Below, piece after piece: positions 1 to 6,578 of a stretch of DNA of 41,713 nt; position 1 is the first letter of the stretch; each line of letters begins with the position of its first letter. Source of the DNA: an uncultured Bacteroidia bacterium (lineage in GTDB: Bacteria > Bacteroidota > Bacteroidia > Bacteroidales > F082); assembly GCA_902799345.1 (NCBI GenBank), contig CADBZW010000022.1, positions 1 to 41,713 of the forward strand. The letters run 5' to 3'. A program made the translations under genes and the position numbers. The notes under the pieces are model-generated. The model worked only from the letters and a program-made list of their open reading frames with translations, ran no database searches and was not told the origin of the DNA.

Positions 1-177
1 CTGTTCTTGAAGGCAGGCGGCATGATCCGCGTGCTGCAAAAGAGCAAACTCATCGCCGTGACGGTGAACCCAACCTCGCCCTTGGGCGTGACCTTGGACT
101 CCGACACGCTTTGTGGAAGACTTTCGGAAGCAATACAACTTCCGGTGTATGATTTAATGAAAAAGGAATGCAATTGA
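1..177 (+). CDS. kamB: KamB-like protein, C-terminal fragment
   Basis: An open frame from the window edge to the TGA at 175-177 encodes the last 58 residues of a protein, with a stretch reading AVTVNPTSPLG. The stop lies inside the start of the next gene (ATG at 168), a 10-nt overlap that implies translational coupling. In known lysine fermentation clusters the MutS-like kamC is preceded by kamB, a gene of unsettled role thought to assist the lysine aminomutases. The name here rests on that position more than on sequence. The start is outside the window. Confidence 0.55.
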   Translation: MFLKAGGMIRVLQKSKLIAVTVNPTSPLGVTLDSDTLCGRLSEAIQLPVYDLMKKECN

Positions 178-1652
178 GAGACCACATAGAATCGCCCTGC
201 GGCCTGCGCTACGTGTTCGAGCAACTCGAACTGCAAGCGGGCTATACGCGCCGTTGGATGCTCGACATGCCGATGATGCGGACAGGGGAGGAGATTGCCC
301 GTTCGTATGAGGTGCTGCGGCAGTTCGTGCGTTTCGTGGAGGAGGTCGATACACCTTATATTAATACGCTCCAGTTCCGCCTCCAGGGACTGAAGGACAT
401 CCGCACGACCATCAAAAACCTCGGACAGCAGGCCGTTTTGGATGACATCGAACTCTTCGAGGTGAAGCATCTGGCCATCTTGGCCGTCGATGTGGCGGAG
501 CGGATGAAAGCTCACGGCTTGGACAAGGCCATTGCCGTGCCCGACCTGAACGAGGTCATCACCATCCTCGACCCCGACGGATTGAAGATGGCGACCTTCT
601 ATGTCTATGACTCCTATTGCCAGGAACTGCGTGACCTGCGCGCGCAGATGCGACAGAATCCCAGCCGGCAAGAGGAACTCTTGGCCGAGTGCGCCGAGAT
701 TGAAGAAGGTGTGCGGAGGGATTTGAGCAAGCAGTTGGTTCCTTTCGCGAAGGCTTTGGAGGAAGCCCAAATCGCGATGGCGAAGATTGACATGAACCTC
801 GCCAAAGCCTTGCAGATAAAACAGTTGGGACTTTGCTTCCCGACGATTTCGAAGGATGACATCAGCCGTTACGAGGCGATGTTCCATCCGCAGGTGAAGG
901 ACGCCTTGGCGCAGCGCAAACGCGCCTTCCAGCCGGTGAGCCTCACCTTTGGGCAGAAGCCTACCTTGATTACGGGTGCCAACATGGGTGGCAAGACCGT
1001 GGTGTTGAAGACCTTGACGCTGTGCCAGTACTTGTTCCAATACGGGTTCGGCATTCCGGCACAATCGGCCGACATTGCCGTCAAGGACGAGATTTTCTTC
1101 TGCATTGGCGACGAGCAGTCCATCGAGAAGGGGCTGTCGTCGTTTGCCGCAGAGATGAAGAGCATCGATGCCGTCATCAAGGCATCGCGCGAAAACAGAA
1201 AGATAGTGGCGTTGATTGACGAGCCGGCCCGCACCACCAATCCCACTGAGGGAACGGCCTTGGTGTCGGCCTTGGTGAAGGTGTTGCGCGGCGACAATGT
1301 GAGCCTCGTCATGACCACGCATTACGATATAGAGCCGACCGATGCCCGTTGCCTCCGCGTGAAGGGCTTCGAGAACGGCACGATGAACTACGAACTCGTC
1401 GAGGTGCAAGACGGCGAAGTGCCGCACGAGGCATTGAATATCGCTGAGAGTTTGGGGATTGACAAGGAATGGATTGAGACGGCGAGGGAGATTTTAAATA
1501 TGCCGAATTCGGTACAATTAAACCTATCGAATTCGATAGGTTTAGACCCAAAGGGGTCGAATTCGACCCCTTTGAATGAGGAAGGTGAGAATAAAACCCC
1601 CTCGAATTCGAGGGGGTTTAGGAACCTCGTTGAAAAGGAAGGAGGGAAATAA
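168..1652 (+). CDS. kamC: MutS-like ATPase KamC of the lysine fermentation cluster
   Basis: A 494-residue protein with the ATPase core of the MutS family. The Walker A loop reads GANMGGKTVVLKTL (about residue 270), the Walker B region reads VALIDEPARTTNPTEG (about 345) and is followed by VMTTHY. The mismatch-recognition domain of true MutS is absent. MutS-like genes of this kind (kamC) sit beside kamD/kamE in lysine-fermenting bacteria, and a role in maintaining or reactivating the B12 aminomutase is inferred, not proven. The last ~45 residues (NSVQLNLSNS onward) are unlike the rest: they are encoded by a run of 26-bp palindromes, so the C-terminus has probably been extended by inserted repeats. 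Confidence 0.8.
   Translation: MQLRDHIESPCGLRYVFEQLELQAGYTRRWMLDMPMMRTGEEIARSYEVLRQFVRFVEEVDTPYINTLQFRLQGLKDIRTTIKNLGQQAVLDDIELFEVKHLAILAVDVAERMKAHGLDKAIAVPDLNEVITILDPDGLKMATFYVYDSYCQELRDLRAQMRQNPSRQEELLAECAEIEEGVRRDLSKQLVPFAKALEEAQIAMAKIDMNLAKALQIKQLGLCFPTISKDDISRYEAMFHPQVKDALAQRKRAFQPVSLTFGQKPTLITGANMGGKTVVLKTLTLCQYLFQYGFGIPAQSADIAVKDEIFFCIGDEQSIEKGLSSFAAEMKSIDAVIKASRENRKIVALIDEPARTTNPTEGTALVSALVKVLRGDNVSLVMTTHYDIEPTDARCLRVKGFENGTMNYELVEVQDGEVPHEALNIAESLGIDKEWIETAREILNMPNSVQLNLSNSIGLDPKGSNSTPLNEEGENKTPSNSRGFRNLVEKEGGK
1495..1520. repeat. Possible decayed CGAATTCG palindrome
   Basis: A perfect 10-bp core CCGAATTCGG (1503-1512) lies 24 nt before the first intact 26-bp palindrome and in the same reading frame of kamC. 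Extending to 26 bp gives 10 of 13 paired positions, so it looks like a degenerated member of the same family. Chance cannot be excluded. Confidence 0.45.
1519..1544. repeat. 26-bp perfect palindrome, CGAATTCG core (copy 1)
   Basis: The left half is TAAACCTAT followed by the core CGAATTCG, and the right half is its exact reverse complement. Pairing stops exactly at 13 nt per arm. It is in frame in kamC and encodes the L-S-N-S-I-G-L part of the tail. Confidence 0.9.
1549..1574. repeat. 26-bp perfect palindrome, CGAATTCG core (copy 2)
   Basis: The arm is CAAAGGGGT followed by the core CGAATTCG and the exact reverse complement of the arm. Its centre is 30 nt from that of copy 1, so the kamC frame is kept. 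The arm sequence is unrelated to that of copy 1. Confidence 0.9.
1594..1619. repeat. 26-bp perfect palindrome, CGAATTCG core (copy 3)
   Basis: The arm is AAACCCCCT followed by the core CGAATTCG and the exact reverse complement. Its centre is 45 nt from copy 2, again a multiple of three. It lies 33 nt before the kamC stop codon. Confidence 0.9.
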
Positions 1653-1653
1653 T

Positions 1654-2454
1654 ATGGCAAAGATATTAGTTAAAGATACAGAAATCACAGTGGTTCAGGT
1701 TAATAGCAGTGACTATATCTGCATAACAGATATGATGAAGGCTAAAGACGGGGTTTTTTTTGTGACTGATTGGCTTCGTAATAGGAATACTTTAGAGTAT
1801 CTTGGGATTTGGGAGAAAGTCAACAATCCAGATTTTAATTATGGCGAATTCGCCATAATTAGAAATCAGGCTGGTTTAAATAGATTCAAAATTAGTGTGA
1901 AGGACTTTGTTAGCAGAACCAATGCTATTGGCTTACAAGCAAAGGCTGGTCGATACGGTGGAACATACGCTCATAAAGACATCGCTTTTGAATTTGCCAT
2001 GTGGATTAGCCCAGAGTTCAAAGTATATCTTATACAAGAATTCCAACGCCTAAAAGAAGAAGAGCAAAAGCAACTCGGTTGGTCGGTGAAGAGGGAGTTG
2101 GCGAAGATAAACTATCATATCCACACGGATGCAATAAAAGAGAATCTTGTTCCAGAAGAGATTGACCGTTATCATGCCTCCTTGATTTACGCTAACGAAG
2201 CCGATGTGCTGAATGTGGCTCTTTTCGGGATGACAGCCAAGGAATGGCGCGACGCCAACCCCGACTTGAAGGGCAACATCCGCGACTATGCGAACATCAA
2301 CCAACTGATTTGCCTCTCGAATATGGAAAACCTCAATGCGGTCTTTATTAATAAAGGTATGCCGCAACGCGATAGACTGATTGAACTGAACAAAATCGCC
2401 ATTCAGCAGATGAAGGTGCTGGAGGGCGTTGAGGAAAGGAGAATGTTGAAATGA
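1654..2454 (+). CDS. KilA-N domain protein
   Basis: A 266-residue protein. Residues ~1-130 look like a KilA-N DNA-binding domain of the kind found in phage and mobile regions of Bacteroidales: DYICITDMMKAKDG near the start, then NAIGLQAKAGRYGGTYAHKD and FEFAMWISPEFKVYLIQEFQRLK. ATG 1654 is chosen because the homologous region starts there; it follows the kamC stop by one base and has GGAGGG upstream. A longer frame from 1576 would begin inside the palindrome tail. The fourth 26-bp palindrome lies in frame inside this gene and encodes NYGEFAII. The stop overlaps the next ATG (ATGA). Its target is unknown. Base composition is more AT-rich than in the kam genes. Confidence 0.8.
   Translation: MAKILVKDTEITVVQVNSSDYICITDMMKAKDGVFFVTDWLRNRNTLEYLGIWEKVNNPDFNYGEFAIIRNQAGLNRFKISVKDFVSRTNAIGLQAKAGRYGGTYAHKDIAFEFAMWISPEFKVYLIQEFQRLKEEEQKQLGWSVKRELAKINYHIHTDAIKENLVPEEIDRYHASLIYANEADVLNVALFGMTAKEWRDANPDLKGNIRDYANINQLICLSNMENLNAVFINKGMPQRDRLIELNKIAIQQMKVLEGVEERRMLK
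1836..1861. repeat. 26-bp perfect palindrome, CGAATTCG core (copy 4), inside the KilA-N gene
   Basis: The arm is TAATTATGG followed by the core CGAATTCG and the exact reverse complement. It has the same total length as copies 1-3. It is read in a different phase from those in kamC (GAA-TTC codons, giving Glu-Phe), so the shared feature is the DNA and not the peptide. Confidence 0.9.
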
Positions 2455-3440
2455 AAAAACTATTATTAATACTAATTGTTGGCCTTTTAGGCCTGTCGGT
2501 AAGTGCGCAAGAAGTCTTCCAACCCTATCATACCAATGCAGTGCCGTATCACGGTTATTTATATCCCGTGATTCCAGGAACAGAAGAATGGATAGCTTTG
2601 GGCAGTTATGAAGCACGACTTGAGTCCGTACAATTGCCGATGGATACTTTGAAAGATATTTCAACAACGCGGTTGCTTGAAACATGTATTTATAATCCTT
2701 TCATGATTGATGTTTGGGCTTTGGACGATCTTTTTTATAGTATGGAGCATTTAAGAGGCCGACTGAATTGTCTTGAAGAGTTTTATAATCGTGAAGATGC
2801 TTTGACGGAACTGGTTTCACTTTATTCATCACGTCAAGTAGAATTTGTATTTGAGATTCAAGACCAATATGATCGAGGAAGATATCATAGTGACTATGCA
2901 TATATGGAACTGATGATGGCTTATATGAACACCATCATGGATTTCTCTTCAAATGAAATCAAGGATGTAGTGTCTGTATTGTTGGATAAAACGGATCGAT
3001 GGGAACTTTACTATGAGGAATATGGAGCTGCATATAAAGGGGGTGTACTTCTTTTAATGGGAAGATTGTTAAACAAAGAAGGTGCTTTTGGGGATTATCA
3101 AGGAACCACGCTTTACTATTTTTTGGAGAATGGCTGTTGTATGGATATTGATAGCTGTGAAAGAGATATGGATTACATTATGCAAGTGGCGCGTAGATAT
3201 ACGGATATTGAAGAGAATGTTTCTGGTCAGAGTATAGTTGTATTCCCTAATCCGACAGATGGATTTATTAGGTTTGTTGGAAACGAAGTTGAAAGCATTA
3301 AAGCCTACAATATCCATGGTCAATTTATAAAAGGAACAAAAGACAATACACTTGACCTGTCTGATCAGGATTCAGGTACATATTTAATAAAAGTGATTAC
3401 CCCTTCGGGAGTGGTTACAAAACAAATAATAAAGAATTAA
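2451..3440 (+). CDS. Secreted protein with T9SS C-terminal sorting domain
   Basis: A 329-residue protein with a clear signal peptide (MKKLLLILIVGLLGLSVSAQ) and a C-terminal type A sorting domain of the type IX secretion system (~residues 255-329: VVFPNPTDG, then YNIHGQF, then GTYLIKVITPSGVVTKQIIKN). The middle (~25-250) is rich in Tyr, Asp and Glu and was not recognised. It should cross the outer membrane through the T9SS and be attached at the cell surface or released. The ATG overlaps the KilA-N stop (ATGA). The last part of the gene and its 3' flank are nearly the same as in the two following genes, although the body is different. Confidence 0.8.
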   Translation: MKKLLLILIVGLLGLSVSAQEVFQPYHTNAVPYHGYLYPVIPGTEEWIALGSYEARLESVQLPMDTLKDISTTRLLETCIYNPFMIDVWALDDLFYSMEHLRGRLNCLEEFYNREDALTELVSLYSSRQVEFVFEIQDQYDRGRYHSDYAYMELMMAYMNTIMDFSSNEIKDVVSVLLDKTDRWELYYEEYGAAYKGGVLLLMGRLLNKEGAFGDYQGTTLYYFLENGCCMDIDSCERDMDYIMQVARRYTDIEENVSGQSIVVFPNPTDGFIRFVGNEVESIKAYNIHGQFIKGTKDNTLDLSDQDSGTYLIKVITPSGVVTKQIIKN

Positions 3441-3499
3441 CGAACAATAAATCAATTATTTAAACAACATACTGAAAATATGGAAAGTAAATTAGGACT
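3396..3499 (+). repeat. Duplicated 3' cassette end, copy A
   Basis: Runs from the ITPSGVVTKQIIKN codons through the stop, the common leader (TAACGAACAATAAATC onward) and the first codons of kamD (ATGGAAAGTAAATTAGGACT). Near-identical copies occur at 4550-4646 and 6472-6578. Confidence 0.85.
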
Positions 3500-3575
3500 G
3501 ATTGAACTGAACAAAATCGCCATTCAGCAGATGAAGGTGCTGGAGGGCGTGGAAGAAAGGAGGATGCTGAAATGA
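3480..3575 (+). pseudogene. Chimeric remnant: kamD start fused in frame to KilA-N end
   Basis: A 31-codon open frame. Codons 1-7 (MESKLGL) equal the kamD start at 6559, and the rest (IELNKIAIQQ through RRMLK) equals the KilA-N C-terminus. The matching stretch 3496-3574 corresponds to 2375-2453, with a few changes. The joint lies at a short shared GACT. Its TGA overlaps an ATG at 3572, as in the original gene. It is probably a duplication scar, though it remains open. Confidence 0.75.
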
Positions 3576-3598
3576 GAAAACAACTAAATATCAATAAA

Positions 3599-4594
3599 AT
3601 GAAGAAGTTCCTTTTTACAATAGTTTGTTTGCTTGGATTTTTCGCCAATAGTTTTGCATACGACTTTACAGCAGTTTGCGAATCGGGACAAACTTTGTAT
3701 TACAACATCCTCAGCGAAAATGAAAAAAAGGTCGAGTTGACTTATGCAGAGTATTTTAATGCTGGATATTACCAATGGTACACCTATTATTATGAAGTGA
3801 CAGCACCTTCAGGTGATTTAGTTATTCCAGAAAAAGTGCAATACAATGGTGAGGATTATACGGTCGTCAATATAGGAGACAATGCGTTTAATGCTTGCAA
3901 TCTATCATCTGTAATCTTCCCTAATAGTATCATCTCAATCGGAGATGGGGCATTTGCCTCTGATACACATGTGTCTTTAATAGGAGAATTACATTTGCCA
4001 GATTATCTACAGACTATAGGCTCTAGAGCATTTGAATGGAATACAGCATTAACGGCTGTCTATATTCCAAACTCGGTAAGAAGTATCGGATCGTGGTCTT
4101 TTTACACTTGTGTTGGACTCAACTATCTTTATTTGGGATCGGGAGTGGAGGAAATTAGCTTCGAAGCATTTTCAAATTGTACTGGCTTAGATTCTATTAC
4201 TATCGATCGTGCCACGCCGCCAATTTGCCAATACTCAAGTTTTAGATATGTCCCCAAAGGCATTCCAGTATATGTTCCATGCAATACTATAGAATTGTAT
4301 CAAAACACTGAATTTTGGAATGAATTTACCAATTTCGTAGAGGACTGCACCTTATTCACTGACGAGTATTCAATAGATGACATCACGGTTTCATGCTATC
4401 CAAATCCTGTAACGGACTATCTGAGAATTGAGGGAGTTTATCATGCTAAAGTACAAGTTTTCAATGCTATAGGGCAGTTGGTAAAAGAAACTAAAGAAAA
4501 TGTGATTGACCTGTCGACACAAGAAGCAGGCACTTATATATTAAAGTTGATTACCCCTTCTGGAGTGGTTACAAAACAGATAATAAAGAATTAA
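3599..4594 (+). CDS. BspA-like leucine-rich-repeat surface protein with T9SS sorting domain
   Basis: 331 residues from ATG 3599, chosen because it begins the signal peptide MKKFLFTIVCLLGFFANSFA; an in-frame ATG at 3572 belongs to the duplication scar. The mature part starts YDFTAVCESGQTLYY, followed by a few BspA-type repeats (IGDNAFNACNLSSVIFPNS, IGSRAFEWNTALTAVYIPNS, ISFEAFSNCTGLDSI; ~85-215). The end is a type A T9SS sorting domain (CYPNPVTDY, VFNAIGQLVKETKEN, then ITPSGVVTKQIIKN). BspA-like proteins are surface proteins often tied to adhesion; the ligand here is unknown. It is close kin to the next gene, of which it looks like a short paralogue. Confidence 0.85.
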   Translation: MKKFLFTIVCLLGFFANSFAYDFTAVCESGQTLYYNILSENEKKVELTYAEYFNAGYYQWYTYYYEVTAPSGDLVIPEKVQYNGEDYTVVNIGDNAFNACNLSSVIFPNSIISIGDGAFASDTHVSLIGELHLPDYLQTIGSRAFEWNTALTAVYIPNSVRSIGSWSFYTCVGLNYLYLGSGVEEISFEAFSNCTGLDSITIDRATPPICQYSSFRYVPKGIPVYVPCNTIELYQNTEFWNEFTNFVEDCTLFTDEYSIDDITVSCYPNPVTDYLRIEGVYHAKVQVFNAIGQLVKETKENVIDLSTQEAGTYILKLITPSGVVTKQIIKN

Positions 4595-4646
4595 CGAACA
4601 ATAAATCAATTATTTAAACAACATAAACGAAAAATATGGAAAGTAA
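4494..4646 (+). repeat. Duplicated 3' cassette end, copy B
   Basis: The end of the BspA-like gene, the common leader and the first codons of kamD (ATGGAAAGTAA). It is nearly the same as 6416-6569. From 4647 the sequence jumps to KilA-N 3' sequence. Confidence 0.85.
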
Positions 4647-4693
4647 CAGATGAAGGTGCTGGAGGGCGTTGAGGAAAGGAGAATGCTGAAATG
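4636..4693 (+). pseudogene. Second chimeric junction, kamD start to KilA-N end
   Basis: ATGGAAAGTAA of kamD is followed at 4647 by 47 nt matching 2407-2453 of the KilA-N gene. Here the fusion is out of frame (MESNR, stop). The breakpoint differs from the one at 3496, so the two junctions arose by separate events or later decay. Confidence 0.75.
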
Positions 4694-4720
4694 AATATTA
4701 ACAAATTAAATATCAATAAA

Positions 4721-6517
4721 ATGAAGAGATTATTTGTTACGCTATTGTTAATGACAAGCTTTATGGCAAGTGGTATTGCCTATGATTTTTCGGCAGTTTG
4801 TGAATCGGGGCAAGCATTGTACTACAGCATTAATCAGGGAACAGAAACTGTTCAACTTGTAAATGGTAGTTATAACAATGGAGACCCAAGACCATCAGGA
4901 AATCTTGTTATTCCTGCTACGGTCGAACATGATGGAATAACTTACACGATTGTTTCTGTAGGATATTCGGCTTTTAAAGATTGTATTGGATTACATTCAG
5001 TCGTGTTTTCAGAACCTTCGTGTGTGACTTTGTTATCTGATTACAGTTTTCAGGGTTGTACAGGTCTCGTTTCTGTAAATTTGCCAAATTCTCTCGAAAA
5101 AATTAACAGCTATGCATTTAAGAAATGCTCTGCATTAAATTCTATCGATTTGCCAAATGGTATTGTCAGCATTGGTTATCAAGCATTCATTAATTGTGTT
5201 AGTGTAGAAACAGTAGAACTACCTGAATCATTGACCGAAATGGGTAACGAGGCTTTTCGTTATTGTACTTCGTTACATTCTATTGTTATTCCTAATTCTA
5301 TTGTTACCATTGGTAACTATTCGTTTGAAGGTTGTAACAGATTATCTAGTGTTGTTATTGGGAACTCTACAGAATCAATTGGAATGAATTCGTTTGCAAA
5401 CTGTTCGGAGTTGCAAAGTGTGGTTTTTGAGGATGCATCTTCATTAACCACCATTAGTGATAATGCTTTTGCATCATGTATAGCATTGACATCAATTGAA
5501 TTCCCTCAATCATTGGTCAGAATAAAATCCGACGCTTTTAAAAAATGTACTTCATTGAAGAGAATAGTTCTTCCGAATAGTGTTGAATATGTTGAATCTC
5601 AAGCTTTCATCAATTGTTCAAGTGTAGAGGAAATAAGTCTTTCAAATTCTTTAAAAGAAATAGGTAATTCAGCGTTTAGGAATATTCCTCTTATGAGTAT
5701 TGTTTATATTCCTAATGATGTCATTAGCATTAATGATTATGCTTTTGCCTCCTGCACGGGTCTTCAAAAAGTAATTATAGGGAATAAAGTAACAACTGTT
5801 GGGAATTATGTGTTTGAAGGTTGTTCTAATTTGGAGTTTGTTGAGATAGGATGTAATTTGACAAATATCGGATCGAACACTTTTAAGGGAACAAATTTGC
5901 AATCAATGGTAATAAAAGCAGCCTTGCCGCCAATTATTAAAACCAACAGTTTCCAAGGTGTTAGCAGGGAGATACCTATCACCATTCCCTGTGGCTCATT
6001 GGAAAGATATCAGAGTAAGGATTTTTGGAATGAGTTTACTAACTACTCTGAAGATTATATGTTTTCAATAACTGTTCTATCTGAAGATGAAGAATTGGGG
6101 ACTGTAAGTATTATCCAAGAACCAGTGACTTGTGATGATATGACTGTAAAGGTAGAGGCATTAGAAAAGAATGGTTCAGTTTTCAAAGGTTGGGAATCTA
6201 ATGGTTTATTTGTTTCAAATGACAATCCTTATACTTTCACTTTGGAGGAAGATTTGATTTTGGTTGCAAGATTTTCAGGATATGGCATAGAGGAACCAAG
6301 CATAGAAAGTATGGAAATTTATCCGAATCCTACTAATGGAGTTGCTCTCGTTGAGACCGTTGGAATAGAAAAGGTTGAAGTATATAGTGTTACAGGCCAG
6401 TTGGTGAAAGAATCAAAAGAAAATGTGATTGACCTGTCGACACTAGAAGCAGGCACCTATATATTAAAGGTTATTACCCCTTCTGGAGTGGTTACAAAAC
6501 AGATAATAAAGAATTAA
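4721..6517 (+). CDS. Large BspA-like leucine-rich-repeat surface protein with T9SS sorting domain
   Basis: 598 residues from ATG 4721 (signal peptide MKRLFVTLLLMTSFMASGIA; the ATG at 4691 would add ten residues before it). About fifteen BspA-type repeats of ~23 residues follow (for example LVSVNLPNSLEKINSYAFKK and LHSIVIPNSIVTIGNYSFEG), to ~residue 430. Next is a domain with SITVLSEDEELGTVSI and FKGWESNG, like the divergent InlB B-repeat (~440-520). The T9SS type A sorting domain ends the protein (IYPNPTNG, VYSVTGQLVKESKEN, then ITPSGVVTKQIIKN). Predicted to be exposed on the cell surface. Its ligand is unknown. It lies directly upstream of kamD. Confidence 0.87.
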   Translation: MKRLFVTLLLMTSFMASGIAYDFSAVCESGQALYYSINQGTETVQLVNGSYNNGDPRPSGNLVIPATVEHDGITYTIVSVGYSAFKDCIGLHSVVFSEPSCVTLLSDYSFQGCTGLVSVNLPNSLEKINSYAFKKCSALNSIDLPNGIVSIGYQAFINCVSVETVELPESLTEMGNEAFRYCTSLHSIVIPNSIVTIGNYSFEGCNRLSSVVIGNSTESIGMNSFANCSELQSVVFEDASSLTTISDNAFASCIALTSIEFPQSLVRIKSDAFKKCTSLKRIVLPNSVEYVESQAFINCSSVEEISLSNSLKEIGNSAFRNIPLMSIVYIPNDVISINDYAFASCTGLQKVIIGNKVTTVGNYVFEGCSNLEFVEIGCNLTNIGSNTFKGTNLQSMVIKAALPPIIKTNSFQGVSREIPITIPCGSLERYQSKDFWNEFTNYSEDYMFSITVLSEDEELGTVSIIQEPVTCDDMTVKVEALEKNGSVFKGWESNGLFVSNDNPYTFTLEEDLILVARFSGYGIEEPSIESMEIYPNPTNGVALVETVGIEKVEVYSVTGQLVKESKENVIDLSTLEAGTYILKVITPSGVVTKQIIKN

Positions 6518-6578
6518 CGAACAATAAATCAATTATTTAAACAACATAAACAAATAATATGGAAAGTAAATTAGGACT
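6416..6578 (+). repeat. Duplicated 3' cassette end, copy C (adjoins intact kamD)
   Basis: The same gene end and leader as copies A and B, but running on into the complete kamD gene. It is therefore the likely source of the kamD start fragments found at 3480 and 4636. Confidence 0.85.

Noticed and set aside
5000-5930. Repeats in the large surface gene as a possible CRISPR or satellite array
   Set aside because: The periodicity is at the protein level (BspA leucine-rich repeats) and the DNA units are only loosely similar.
1654-6558. The kam insert as a prophage or integrative element
   Set aside because: There is no integrase, transposase, structural phage gene or flanking target repeat. Only the KilA-N gene is phage-like.
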